Positions 31,742-40,830 are shown, counted from the stretch's first letter. The stretch is DNA of 64,000 nucleotides from B1 sp964443415 (GCA_964443415.1 CAYUDC010000002.1:21826-85825), one strand, 5' to 3'. Numbers and translations are program-made. The notes: generated by a model from the letters alone, not told the origin.

Positions 31742-31772
31742 AAAAAAAATGTTGAGGGAACACCTCAACATT
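31742..31772 (-). terminator. Terminator after the 191-residue lipoprotein gene
   Basis: A 10-bp stem AATGTTGAGG (31748-31757) with CCTCAACATT (31763-31772), followed on the reverse strand by a T run. It lies 28 bp past the stop at 31800, yet only about 26 bp before the next gene's ATG, leaving little room for a separate promoter. Confidence 0.75.
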
Positions 31773-31799
31773 TTAAAGATATTAAACTATCAAAGTAGC

Positions 31800-32375
31800 C
31801 TATGGCTTGTAGGTAACAACGTAGTTGATTACAGCAGTTGTTCTGGTTTTGTCTGTAGTAACTGATTTTGCTTTGCCTACCATGGTCACGTAAAAATTGG
31901 TTTTGCCAAAGTAGTCTACCAAATTAATGGCGTTATCAGGATCAGTGGTACTATCAGGGAACTTAATGGTAAAGGTATTATTACCGGCTAATTCTGCATT
32001 GGTTACGCTTCCAACTTGTTTGTATGTAGTACTTTCTTCCCTAAATGATAAATTAAGGTAATCAACAAAAGAAAAATCTGTAACTGATTGATCTGGATTT
32101 AAGGTGATAACAGCATCCTTTAAATAAATAGATTTAATAGCACTCTTTTGAATGTTATTAGCAGCAAGCACGCTATCAACGTTTAGGTAAATCATTTGCT
32201 CAGCAAAGGTAATTTCAGTATTAACCATGCTGTCAGTTATTTCAGGTAAAGTTAACTTAATGTCTGCCACTGATTGTTTTAAATCTAGGTTTACATCAGT
32301 AGTTAATTTATCGCAAGAGCTTAAGAGTAGCACCATTCCTAATAGTGCGAAACTCATTTTTGAGATTATTTTCAT
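31800..32375 (-). CDS. Small lipoprotein of unknown function
   Basis: A 191-residue lipoprotein (MKIISKMSFALLGMVLLLSSC, lipobox LSSC). The mature protein is predicted all-beta (VNLDLKQSVADIKLTLPEIT, YLNLSFREESTTYKQVGSVT, TRTTAVINYVVTYKP at the C terminus) and has no catalytic motif. It has the general look of Bacteroidota outer-membrane beta-sandwich lipoproteins. It is followed by its own terminator, then by the large lipoprotein gene. A second in-frame Met (residue 7) could also start the signal peptide. Confidence 0.72.
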   Translation of the reverse strand: MKIISKMSFALLGMVLLLSSCDKLTTDVNLDLKQSVADIKLTLPEITDSMVNTEITFAEQMIYLNVDSVLAANNIQKSAIKSIYLKDAVITLNPDQSVTDFSFVDYLNLSFREESTTYKQVGSVTNAELAGNNTFTIKFPDSTTDPDNAINLVDYFGKTNFYVTMVGKAKSVTTDKTRTTAVINYVVTYKP

Positions 32376-32425
32376 AAATATTTATTTATTCAAGTTTAAG
32401 CAAAAAAAATAAATTTACAAATGAT

Positions 32426-32839
32426 TTACAATAGTTTAGAAAGAATCTTTTGATCAACTTCGGGAATAATCTCGTTATCTAAACCAATGTGTTGGTAACC
32501 CAAAATCCTATTATTTTTCTTTACAAGAATAAATACCTTGTGATTAGAATTAACATAACTAAACCAATCGGATTTATAATAGGTATTTAATTGAGAAGCT
32601 GGGGTAACCTCGAAAATGATTGCACTTGAAGAATCTGAAATAACCTTGTGTTCAACAAATCTTAGGCGCTCATTACCGCGTAAGAATCCATCTATTATTT
32701 CTAAGGTGTATTTCTTTTGATTGGCGTTTACTTCAGCACTTGCATATACCTTGTATAGATTGGCCAACGATAGGGAGGGTATTGCTTCTACCAGTTCGGC
32801 CGAACCATTGGAAATATTTAAGAATTGACTTGAAACCAT
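32426..32839 (-). CDS. Hypothetical cytoplasmic protein
   Basis: A 137-residue protein with no signal peptide or membrane helix. It shows an N-terminal helical stretch (SLANLYKVYASAEVNANQKK), mixed strands (EIIDGFLRGNERLRFVEHKV) and a C-terminal VFILVKKNNRILGYQHIG beta hairpin. No family is recognised. It stands alone between cysS and the small lipoprotein gene, with 50-85 bp gaps on either side in which I see no clear terminator. Coding probability is supported only by length and plausible composition. Confidence 0.65.
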   Translation of the reverse strand: MVSSQFLNISNGSAELVEAIPSLSLANLYKVYASAEVNANQKKYTLEIIDGFLRGNERLRFVEHKVISDSSSAIIFEVTPASQLNTYYKSDWFSYVNSNHKVFILVKKNNRILGYQHIGLDNEIIPEVDQKILSKLL

Positions 32840-32924
32840 AACTGCATTATTTCATGAGCAATACAAAGGTATCACCTCTATATTAACTAATTAACACCAG
32901 TTAGGCTTTTTATCCTACCATTTA

Positions 32925-34397
32925 CTAAGTATTTCCTACCACCTGAAATACCGTCCCCTCTTTTCCATCTTTAATCTCAATACCAATCTCCTTTAGTTTA
33001 TCTCTTATTTGATCTGAGCTTGCGTAATCTTTTCTGGCTTTTGCCTCGTTTCTTATTTCTAAAATAATGCCCATTAAGTCATCTAATTTATCTGAAGACT
33101 CTTTTGTTTCATTCTTTAGTCCTAAAACACTAAATAAAAAGGTGTCAAACAATTTTTCAAACGAAAGCTTGTCTTCTTTTGAAATGCCCTCTTTTCCGTC
33201 TACTAATAAATTTATAAGTCTTACTCCTTCAAATAAATGTGCTATTACAACAGGTGTATTAAAATCTTCGTTCATGGCTGCGTAGAGCTTCTGCTCCAAA
33301 TCCTTAACATTTACACTCGAAGTAGTCTGAACAGGAACAATTTTAAGCCTTTCCGAAGCTTGCAACAATCGGGTCAACCCTTTTTCTGCTGCTTGTAGGG
33401 CTTCATTACTAAAATCTAAGGTGCTACGGTAATGGGCTTGCAACATAAAAAATCTAACAGTCATAGGGCTATAACCTTGTTGCAACAAAGGATGACTGCC
33501 CGAAAATAGTTCATGTGGTAAAAACGAGTTTCCCAAACTTTTACTCATTTTCTGACCGTTTACCGTAAGCATATTCGTGTGCATCCAAATTTTAGCTGGT
33601 TGTACATGATTGCAAGCGATATTTTGAGCGATTTCGTTGGTATGGTGGGTGGGTATTAAATCCATTCCACCGCCATGAATATCAAATTCTTCTCCTAAAT
33701 ATTTAGTGCTCATGGCTGAGCACTCTATATGCCAACCAGGAAACCCTAAACCCCACGGGCTTGGCCATTTCATAAGGTGTTCGGGTTTGGCTTTTATCCA
33801 AAGTGCAAAATCTAAACGCCCTTTTTTCTCATCCTGACCCCCTAAACTGCGTGTATTATTCAATAATTCATCTAAGTTTCGGTTAGATAAAATCGTGTAA
33901 TTGTGCTCTTTGGAGTATTTTTCTACATCAAAGTAAACAGTTCCCTCTTTTTCATAAGCATATCCATTCTCGATGATTTTTTTAGTCATCTCAATTTGTT
34001 CAATGATATGACCTGTGGCAGTAGGTTCAATGCTTGGTGGCAAGGTGTTAAATTGCTGTAAAACTTCATGAAAATCTACAGTATAGCGTTGCACAATCTC
34101 CATGGGTTCTACCTGCTCAAGCTTTGCCCTTTTTGCAAATTTATCGTCTCCCTCATCTTGGTCGCCTTCTAGATGACCTGCATCTGTAATGTTTCTAACA
34201 TATCTTACCTTGTATCCTAAGTGCAAAAAGTATCTGTAGATAATGTCAAATGAAACATAGGTGCGAGCATTTCCTAAATGCGCATTGCTATAAACGGTAG
34301 GTCCACACACATACATTCCTACATATCCCTCAGAAATTGGTTTAAAAATTTCGAATTCCCGTGTCAGTGTGTTGTAAATCTTTAATGAAGTATCCAT
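32925..34397 (-). CDS. cysS: Cysteinyl-tRNA synthetase
   Basis: A 490-residue class I synthetase. It shows MYVCGPTVYSNAHLGNARTY with the first zinc-binding Cys and the HIGH-type HLGN motif, PGWHIECSAMS and DIHGGGMDLIPTHHTNE for the rest of the zinc site, and GQKMSKSLGN, the KMSKS loop. A helical anticodon-binding tail follows. The frame also offers an ATG at 34412, but a consensus -7 element lies at 34415-34422, so transcription would start downstream of it and the ATG at 34397 (MDTSLKIYN) is the better choice. Confidence 0.95.
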   Translation of the reverse strand: MDTSLKIYNTLTREFEIFKPISEGYVGMYVCGPTVYSNAHLGNARTYVSFDIIYRYFLHLGYKVRYVRNITDAGHLEGDQDEGDDKFAKRAKLEQVEPMEIVQRYTVDFHEVLQQFNTLPPSIEPTATGHIIEQIEMTKKIIENGYAYEKEGTVYFDVEKYSKEHNYTILSNRNLDELLNNTRSLGGQDEKKGRLDFALWIKAKPEHLMKWPSPWGLGFPGWHIECSAMSTKYLGEEFDIHGGGMDLIPTHHTNEIAQNIACNHVQPAKIWMHTNMLTVNGQKMSKSLGNSFLPHELFSGSHPLLQQGYSPMTVRFFMLQAHYRSTLDFSNEALQAAEKGLTRLLQASERLKIVPVQTTSSVNVKDLEQKLYAAMNEDFNTPVVIAHLFEGVRLINLLVDGKEGISKEDKLSFEKLFDTFLFSVLGLKNETKESSDKLDDLMGIILEIRNEAKARKDYASSDQIRDKLKEIGIEIKDGKEGTVFQVVGNT

Positions 34398-34414
34398 AGC
34401 AATTAAATTCACTG

Positions 34415-34422
34415 CAAATATA
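34415..34422 (-). promoter_or_regulatory. -7 element of the cysS promoter
   Basis: TATATTTG on the reverse strand, 17 bp upstream of the cysS ATG. It abuts the stop codon of the preceding deacetylase gene (34425), and it helps decide the cysS start. Confidence 0.5.
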
Positions 34423-34424
34423 GT

Positions 34425-35729
34425 TTATTCAAACAGTGACTCATATACTTTATCCCAATCTTGCCAACCTTCTTCTGCATCAAACGACGAATTATGCCAA
34501 ATCGAAATAAATTTTCCTTGATATTTTTTCACCAAATCCTTCAGTAAAACAACCTTTTTAAGGGCCTCATCAATGGGTAATTCCATGTAATTTTTTAAGG
34601 TTACATCCATCAAACAAGGAGAAAATAACTTGATGTTTATTTTTTGATTTTTTGTCAAGTCAAAAGCATCGAAAGGATGGCAAGTAGATGCCCTAAACCC
34701 TATTTGGTCTGCATAACACAATGTATAATCTGCCTCAATGGATAATTTATTAAGCTGTAGAAAACTTTCGGGTGCCTTTATTTTTAAAAAGTGATAACGA
34801 CTTATTTTTGGATAGTCTCCAGTGATACTTTTAAATATCTGGTATTCACTTTCTAATATTTTGTTATCAAAAGCTGCTTTATAAGAGGGATGAATTCCAC
34901 ATGGGTAGCTTTCGGCTAATTTTTGATACAAAGTCATAGCCTCTATTGATTCGGGTGGCAGATTTTGATCGTGTTTGCTGCCACTTGCCAGCAAGAAAAA
35001 GAACTTGGTTTCTACATTGAATTTAGCTGCAATATTTAATAGGTAATCGTAGGTATCGTAAGCATCTTTCTCTGGTTGTTTCCAAATAGTATTATCCGGT
35101 TTGAACCGAATCAAAGATCCCAAATATTTTTTTGCAAGAATTCCTTTGCTTCTTCCTTTGTACTTGTAGGCAAAGTCTATATCGATGGTATTGATCTTAA
35201 CAAATTGGTGAGTTTTATAGGTTAATTGAGGATATACTTTGTTTATTTTTTCTTTTAAAATGCTTATCCAATGATCAATTAGCGGGAAATCTAGGAACTG
35301 GTTTTGAAAAGCTAAAGATGAGCTTGCCTTAAAGCGATTATGTTCATCTTTGGTATTGGGTAAATACTCTTCATACCTGCTTAGCAGATAAAAACTTGCA
35401 GCTAATAGGTCGAAGGGTAAATAGCTGGTATCTATTTTAAAATCTGGAATTTCCTCATAATCTATTTTAAAAAATAGCTTGTGCCATGTCGGGTGATTTT
35501 CAACCTGTATTTTTTGGCTTATTATTTTATTTTCTAACAATAAGGCATGGCAAGGAATGTTTACCACGCCCTCTAAAATTTCATTACTATAATTTATCCT
35601 TGTTGATTTGGATTTAATAAAATAGTCGAGGTTGTCTGTTACCTTATAATTTATTCCTAACTGTTGTACTAAAATATGTTCAAGTACATAGTGAATACGA
35701 GGGTTCTCTTCTGCAGCATAAACCAACAT
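34425..35729 (-). CDS. Polysaccharide deacetylase family protein
   Basis: A 434-residue protein with the look of the Bacteroidota polysaccharide deacetylase-like family that carries an extra N-terminal domain. An IDIDFAYKYKG segment near residue 187 holds the Asp-rich metal motif equivalent, FFFLLASGSKHDQN is the next strand, PCGIHPSYKA near 285 matches the HPxxK-type second metal motif, and ISIWHNSS is near the C terminus. The classical HxxxH pattern is altered, so true deacetylase activity is uncertain. It overlaps the flippase start by one base. Together they suggest assembly of a surface polysaccharide. Confidence 0.8.
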   Translation of the reverse strand: MLVYAAEENPRIHYVLEHILVQQLGINYKVTDNLDYFIKSKSTRINYSNEILEGVVNIPCHALLLENKIISQKIQVENHPTWHKLFFKIDYEEIPDFKIDTSYLPFDLLAASFYLLSRYEEYLPNTKDEHNRFKASSSLAFQNQFLDFPLIDHWISILKEKINKVYPQLTYKTHQFVKINTIDIDFAYKYKGRSKGILAKKYLGSLIRFKPDNTIWKQPEKDAYDTYDYLLNIAAKFNVETKFFFLLASGSKHDQNLPPESIEAMTLYQKLAESYPCGIHPSYKAAFDNKILESEYQIFKSITGDYPKISRYHFLKIKAPESFLQLNKLSIEADYTLCYADQIGFRASTCHPFDAFDLTKNQKINIKLFSPCLMDVTLKNYMELPIDEALKKVVLLKDLVKKYQGKFISIWHNSSFDAEEGWQDWDKVYESLFE

Positions 35730-37036
35730 TAGCTATCTTTATTTTTGGTGTACTTAATAATTTCTACGAGATTTTTTGGATTAATGGCTTTTAAGAAAAT
35801 GGGTAAGTTTTCTTTGGGCTTGTAGCCTAAAATCATATAGAGTTGTGCTACAAACAGACCCATTACCACAGCGCTTGCAGCGCCCGTAATTCCGATGCTA
35901 GGAATTAAGATAAAATCCAGTAGCAACACGGTTAAAGCAATGAGTACTTGCATGGCAACCACGTATTTTTGTCTTTGTTCGGCTAGCATCCACATTGCCC
36001 AAGCAGTTCCCCAAAATACCGGTATGCTGCCTAATACATGTATTTTAAATACACCTGCAGAGGCTGGAAATTTATGTCCATATAACAAACCTATTACCCA
36101 ATCTCCCAATAGTTGTGAACCTACAATAATGCTTATGGCTAGCCAAAGCATTAAGCTATATAATTGGGTTAAACGAGTGAGTTGAAGTGTTCGATTGTTT
36201 CTATTATTTACGATGCCAGGAAATACTGCTGCACAAATGGCTACAGGAATAAAGTAAGAGGCTTGACTAATTCTAAGACCAGCATTGTATTGTCCAACCA
36301 ACCCAATGTCATTTAATAACTTGTCTATTAATAGGGTATCGGCATTAAGATAAAGCATTTGAATGGCCGTTGAAATTATAAGTGGCACTGCCAAAACCAG
36401 TAAGTGTTTTGCTTCTATCATGTCGAATTTCCAGCTAAGAATTTTATGACCTTGCTGACGATAAAAGTAAATTTGAAGCAAGGCAGAAACGCCTGCTTCT
36501 AAAGCTGCCATGCTGGCAAACCAAATTAGATCGGCCTCAAAATATATGAGACATAACTTAGCTACTGCAGAAACACTAAGCGTAATTACTTGATTGATGG
36601 CTGTGATTTTTCCTTTAACCTGAGATTGAAAAAAGAAATCTATGACGGCAAATGATTGAAAAACGATGCTAATGCTGAGTAAAAAGAATATATAAACTAT
36701 ATCTATTGGTTTATTTATCAATGCCCATGTGGTGGTTAATAATACCACAATTGCAGAACCCATTAATCGTAGGGTGAATGAAGTGCCGAGAATTGTGTGG
36801 GATTGGTCTTTTCTGGTAATTATTTCTCGTACCACTAGGCTGTCTAATCCTAAAGTAGATAAGATAGTAAGCACACCCACAATACTTAATCCTAAACTGA
36901 TAATGCCATATTGTTGGTCGCCAAGGTACCTTACCACCAATATACCTACTAATATCCCTGAAATAATTCTCGACGCCTTTTCAAGTAATATCCAGAAGGA
37001 ATTGCCTACATAATTGTTTTTGCTTGTTGATGACAT
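35729..37036 (-). CDS. Flippase / polysaccharide biosynthesis membrane protein
   Basis: A 435-residue MATE/Wzx-like membrane protein with about 12-14 hydrophobic helices. It starts MSSTSKNNYVGNSFWILLEK followed by GILVGILVVRYLGDQQYGII, the classic beginning of O-antigen flippases, and has LDSLVVREIITRKDQ in the first third. It would move lipid-linked oligosaccharide across the inner membrane. It is translationally coupled to the deacetylase gene (1-base overlap), and pth is 2 bp upstream. The polymer is unknown. Confidence 0.88.
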   Translation of the reverse strand: MSSTSKNNYVGNSFWILLEKASRIISGILVGILVVRYLGDQQYGIISLGLSIVGVLTILSTLGLDSLVVREIITRKDQSHTILGTSFTLRLMGSAIVVLLTTTWALINKPIDIVYIFFLLSISIVFQSFAVIDFFFQSQVKGKITAINQVITLSVSAVAKLCLIYFEADLIWFASMAALEAGVSALLQIYFYRQQGHKILSWKFDMIEAKHLLVLAVPLIISTAIQMLYLNADTLLIDKLLNDIGLVGQYNAGLRISQASYFIPVAICAAVFPGIVNNRNNRTLQLTRLTQLYSLMLWLAISIIVGSQLLGDWVIGLLYGHKFPASAGVFKIHVLGSIPVFWGTAWAMWMLAEQRQKYVVAMQVLIALTVLLLDFILIPSIGITGAASAVVMGLFVAQLYMILGYKPKENLPIFLKAINPKNLVEIIKYTKNKDS

Positions 37037-37038
37037 AC

Positions 37039-37599
37039 TTATTTATTAAAGGCTGTCATGGTGGGTCCAAGTCCGGCCAAAACAAAGCTTTCAATGGCTT
37101 CCACTGCTTTTGGAATTAAACTAATTAACTCACTTTGTTCTTCTTTGCTCCATTTACCAAGCACAAAATCTATTTGTCTGCCTTTTGGGAAATTACTACC
37201 AATTCCAAATCTCAACCTTGGATATTCTTGGGTTTGCAATAGTTCTTGAATATTTTTTAGTCCATTGTGGCCAGCATCACTGCCATTCGCTCGTAATCTT
37301 AGTTTTCCAAAAGGGATAGCTAAATCATCTACTATTACCAAGCAGTTTTTGAGATCAATTTTATGTTCATTCATCCAGTATCTAACGGCTTTTCCGCTAA
37401 GATTCATATAGGTATTAGGTTTTATTCCAATTAGTTTTTTCCCTTTAAAACTAATTTCACAAACATCTGCATGTTTTTGGGTACTAAAAATAGCCTCGTG
37501 TTTTTGTGCTAATGCGTCAAGTACATCAAAACCAATATTATGCCTAGTATGGGCATATTCTGAGCCTATATTTCCTAAACCAATAATTAAAAATTTCAT
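37039..37599 (-). CDS. pth: Peptidyl-tRNA hydrolase
   Basis: A 186-residue Pth: MKFLIIGLGNIGSEYAHTRH at the N terminus with catalytic His in the TRHNIGF motif, KPNTYMNLSGKAV, the VIVDDLAIPFGKLRLR strand with its active Asp, and GSDAGHNGLKNI. It frees tRNA from peptidyl-tRNA that dropped off the ribosome. The open frame extends six codons upstream (MLSCGQ), but homology begins at the internal Met (37599), where a -7-like TATCTTGC ends a few bases before the ATG. It heads a reverse cluster with the flippase and deacetylase genes. Confidence 0.94.
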   Translation of the reverse strand: MKFLIIGLGNIGSEYAHTRHNIGFDVLDALAQKHEAIFSTQKHADVCEISFKGKKLIGIKPNTYMNLSGKAVRYWMNEHKIDLKNCLVIVDDLAIPFGKLRLRANGSDAGHNGLKNIQELLQTQEYPRLRFGIGSNFPKGRQIDFVLGKWSKEEQSELISLIPKAVEAIESFVLAGLGPTMTAFNK

Positions 37600-37656
37600 T
37601 TGGCCGCAAGATAACAATACCCAAGAAAAGTTTCTTCTAAGGTATTGGCAACTTTT

Positions 37657-37666
37657 GGTTCAACCC
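37657..37666. repeat. Copy of the repeated palindrome GGKTYRAMCC
   Basis: GGTTCAACCC five bases past the stop codon of the 565-residue lipoprotein gene and upstream of pth. The extended form TYGGKTYRAMCCRA is matched. Confidence 0.75.
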
Positions 37667-37671
37667 GAAAC

Positions 37672-39369
37672 TTAATTACAAGGAATTTCTAACTCTACGA
37701 TTATTTCATCTGGAATAGAAGCTGGTAATGTATACAAATAATCATAGCGCTTATTCTCATAATTTACAGAAAAGCGGTACTCTGTACTAGTTGAAAAACT
37801 TGTTTTAGGAAGAGAAACGGTGTTCCAATTTACACTGGCTGTGGCGGCATTGGCCGTAAAATTACTCCACAAAATACTGCTATTAGCAGGTTTGTTATTG
37901 CTTTGGTAATCGCTTTCCTTGATGTAGTAAACTGTGCTGCCTCCAGGTAAAGTGGCGTAATCTGTGCTTCCCGATACACATCTTGCTCTAAAATTACCTG
38001 TAAAAGTACTACTAGTTACCACACTACCTAAAGTGATTGAGATTTCACAAGTGTTAATGGCCCTAGTGGTTGAAGAAAATGATAATGAACGACTTGAGCC
38101 ATTTACAATGGTGGTTAATTGTCCAGAAACAATCTCAACAGGCAGAGCTCCTTCATAATTTACAATTAGGCTATTTTGTGCTTTGTCATAAACAAAGCTT
38201 TGGGTAATTGGAATTTCAAATAATACATCTGTGCTTGTCATATTTCTAAAATATCGCACAGTAAAGTTAGCTTCAATTGGGTTACCATCTAGCATATCCA
38301 AGGTAAAGGCGCTGCTTAAAGGAATAGTTAAGCTGCCGCATTTATTCTTCATAGAACCTGCAAGCCATGTACTTAAATGTGAGACTTCAAATTCAACAAA
38401 TAACTTATTATTTACTTGGTCTTTTTGAACGATTGCCTGTGATTCGCTTACCCAACTTTTTGTGCCTTTGTCTTGGCTTAAAATATCTACCATATCACCT
38501 TCTGAATAATTTTGTCCGGTTAATGGGTTAAATTGATTTGCTGGTATTTCAATGAGTGCAAGGATGGGTTTTGAGAAATCTTTTACAGATTTGCCATCAG
38601 CAGCCATGGAGATGTTTAACCAACCAGCGGGAACGATGGTACTTTCTTCTTTTTTGCTGCCATTAGGGTTAAAAATTAGATTGTCTGATTGTTTTCCAAA
38701 CGACTTAATTGATTCTCCAGTACTGGCAGTAAAATGAAGGATATCGATGGCAATATTTCCTGTAACAGGTGTTCCATTTTTATCCGTCATTTTAACACCT
38801 GATGGAATTTCTACCACAGCCTTTTCCGTTTTTTGCTCGGTAGCTGGCATCACAATAATTGTTTTTTGTGCTGTTGCACCACTACTATCTGTAACGGTGT
38901 TGCCTTTTGTTTTATCTGCACCTTTAGGTAATTCGTTTAAATTGGTAAGGTAAATGGTTTCATTTACAGGGTCTACACTTTTTAACTTTACTGGATAAAT
39001 AGCGGGTAAATACCCATCGGCTTTAATTTCTATATTAAATTCAATTGGATTGCTTGCGGTGGCTACAGTTCCTCTTCTTAAACAGATATTAACCATTCCG
39101 TTATTTACTGTAAACACCCTTCTTGCCCCAGAGTTAAAAACCACATCCGCATTTTTGCCACTAATGGTAACTTGGATACCTTCTAAATTCTGATTAAAAC
39201 CGCCTTTAGAAATGTCATGTATTTTAAATGAACTCGGCGCCGTCACAAAATCTGCTTTTGCCGTGATAGCAAACCCTTCGGCAGGGTTTTTTAGCTTACA
39301 GCCACTTTGTGAAATAAATGTTAATAGGGCTAGGGTAATAAGGCTAAAACCGAGTAATGATTTTTTCAT
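37672..39369 (-). CDS. Lipoprotein of unknown function with beta-sandwich domains
   Basis: A 565-residue protein. Its leader MKKSLLGFSLITLALLTFIS ends at SQSGC, a slightly unusual lipobox. An N-terminal carboxypeptidase-regulatory-like sandwich (QNLEGIQVTISGKNADVVFN, then IEIKADGYLPAIYPVKLKSV) precedes a middle domain with VEIPSGVKMTDKNGTPVTGN and VSHLSTWLAGS, a pattern seen in ZU5-like or GPS-like surface modules. The C-terminal third is all beta. I cannot assign a function. It is upstream of pth on the same strand, with 72 bp between, and downstream of a barrel-like gene. Confidence 0.75.
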   Translation of the reverse strand: MKKSLLGFSLITLALLTFISQSGCKLKNPAEGFAITAKADFVTAPSSFKIHDISKGGFNQNLEGIQVTISGKNADVVFNSGARRVFTVNNGMVNICLRRGTVATASNPIEFNIEIKADGYLPAIYPVKLKSVDPVNETIYLTNLNELPKGADKTKGNTVTDSSGATAQKTIIVMPATEQKTEKAVVEIPSGVKMTDKNGTPVTGNIAIDILHFTASTGESIKSFGKQSDNLIFNPNGSKKEESTIVPAGWLNISMAADGKSVKDFSKPILALIEIPANQFNPLTGQNYSEGDMVDILSQDKGTKSWVSESQAIVQKDQVNNKLFVEFEVSHLSTWLAGSMKNKCGSLTIPLSSAFTLDMLDGNPIEANFTVRYFRNMTSTDVLFEIPITQSFVYDKAQNSLIVNYEGALPVEIVSGQLTTIVNGSSRSLSFSSTTRAINTCEISITLGSVVTSSTFTGNFRARCVSGSTDYATLPGGSTVYYIKESDYQSNNKPANSSILWSNFTANAATASVNWNTVSLPKTSFSTSTEYRFSVNYENKRYDYLYTLPASIPDEIIVELEIPCN

Positions 39370-39420
39370 ACATTCAGAATTAAAGATCGAATATACCTGA
39401 AAATGAATTGATTTTCCAAA

Positions 39421-40155
39421 TTATTTGGAGATTTTTATATTGATACTCAATGTTAAATACGGCAATAAGTAATAGTTTTTTAAATTATTCCTAAGTTTAG
39501 ACTCTTCGGCTGAAGTGGGTTCAAGCATACCTGTTGTATAAAATCGCAATTTGGGTGAACCAATATAGTAGGTGCCAAAATCGGCACTAAAATTTACTCT
39601 TTTGTTGGGGAAAATTCTTCCAAACCCTACGCCAATAAACGGACATACTCTTTGGGTTTTTAATAAAAAGTAGATATTTCCTTGTTCGTCTGGACTTAAA
39701 GACACATCGCCTTGCCTTAAAGAATCACTGGGAGTTGCAGTAAAGTCGATTTTCGAATACATGAGGCCAACACCACCAAAAAGGCGTAAAGAATTATTAA
39801 ATGGGTGAAAGTCGAGAGCCATATTTGCCGATTGAAGCAGCGCTTCGCCATTCAGGTTTAACCTAAAACCTTTTCCGTAATTACCGCCCAACAATATTGC
39901 TTTACCATCAATGGTTATTACATCATTGTTTAATGGTAGTCTAAAGTAATGAGCATTAATTCGAAAACTAAGATTTTTTTTAGTAGCAAAGCCTTGTGCC
40001 AATTGAAAACCAAACCCATTTGAACCAGCTTGTAAGCCAATGGATGTTTTTCTTTTTGTGACTATCAAAGTGCTATCGACTGAGTTGCTTGCCTTGGCTT
40101 GAACCGATGGTAGGGTTGTGGCAAATATTAAAAGTAGAAGAAGGTTTTTCATCAT
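39421..40155 (-). CDS. Outer-membrane beta-barrel-like protein
   Basis: A 244-residue exported protein (signal peptide MMKNLLLLLIFATTLPSVQA). The rest alternates aromatic and glycine-rich strands: SIGLQAGSNGFGFQLAQGFA, LSFRINAHYFRLPLNN, LRLFGGVGLMYSKIDF, FIGVGFGRIF and YLLPYLTLSINIKISK at the end. This suggests a small 8-10-stranded outer-membrane barrel. No family name is recognised. It starts 34 bp after the rplY terminator, and its stop is 51 bp before the next gene's start. Confidence 0.74.
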   Translation of the reverse strand: MMKNLLLLLIFATTLPSVQAKASNSVDSTLIVTKRKTSIGLQAGSNGFGFQLAQGFATKKNLSFRINAHYFRLPLNNDVITIDGKAILLGGNYGKGFRLNLNGEALLQSANMALDFHPFNNSLRLFGGVGLMYSKIDFTATPSDSLRQGDVSLSPDEQGNIYFLLKTQRVCPFIGVGFGRIFPNKRVNFSADFGTYYIGSPKLRFYTTGMLEPTSAEESKLRNNLKNYYLLPYLTLSINIKISK

Positions 40156-40188
40156 AATGGTAGCACTAAGGTAATTAAAATTGGGTAA

Positions 40189-40216
40189 AAAAAAAGCCCC
40201 AATTTTGGGGCTTTTA
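40189..40216 (-). terminator. Terminator of rplY
   Basis: Stem AGCCCCAA (40195-40202) with TTGGGGCT (40205-40212), followed on the reverse strand by nine T. It lies 18 bp past the rplY stop. Confidence 0.82.
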
Positions 40217-40233
40217 AGTTGATTATAAATCGA

Positions 40234-40830
40234 TTATTTTTTCTTCTTACCTTCTTTTTCCTCTGCTTTAGCGGCTTCCTGCACTGCACGAGTAGTTTTG
40301 ATGGTAACAATTGGGTTATTAGGAGAATCTAACAAGGTTAAGCCTTCGATAGCGCTCAATTCGCCCACTTTAATAGATTTACCAATTTCTAAATGTTCGA
40401 TATTCACCTCGATAAAGTCTGGTAATACTGAAGGAAGTGCTCTTACTCTTAACTTCTTAGCCTTCACAATTAACTTACCACCTGCACGAACACCAACTGA
40501 ATTTCCTACCACTTTCACTGGGATACCAATATCAACAGTTTTGTTTTCTTTAATTTCTTGAAAATCTGCGTGTAAGATAGACTCGTTTACTGGGTGATAT
40601 TGAATGTCTTTTAACATGGCCATGTAAACTTCGCCATCGATATCCAATTTTACTTTGTAGGTGTTTGGTGTGTAAACCAATAATTTAAAATCTGGTTCAT
40701 ACATTGAGAAATGAACGTGGTTTTCGCCACCATACAATACACATGGAACCTTTCCTTCGGTTCTTAAACTTTTAGATGAAACCTTGCCGGTATTGTCGCG
40801 GCGGTTTCCAAACATTGCAATTGACTTCAT
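40234..40830 (-). CDS. rplY: 50S ribosomal protein L25/general stress protein Ctc
   Basis: A 198-residue long-form L25: an N-terminal 5S-rRNA-binding domain (IAMFGNRRDNTGKVSSKSLR, VPCVLYGGENHVHFSM) and the C-terminal TL5-like beta domain (VDIGIPVKVVGNSVGVRAGG, LPSVLPDFIEVNIEHLEIG). It ends in a basic/acidic Lys-Glu tail. It binds 5S rRNA in the large subunit. The gene follows prs on the reverse strand after 84 bp, an order seen in many Bacteroidota and other bacteria (prs-ctc). Confidence 0.93.
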   Translation of the reverse strand: MKSIAMFGNRRDNTGKVSSKSLRTEGKVPCVLYGGENHVHFSMYEPDFKLLVYTPNTYKVKLDIDGEVYMAMLKDIQYHPVNESILHADFQEIKENKTVDIGIPVKVVGNSVGVRAGGKLIVKAKKLRVRALPSVLPDFIEVNIEHLEIGKSIKVGELSAIEGLTLLDSPNNPIVTIKTTRAVQEAAKAEEKEGKKKK

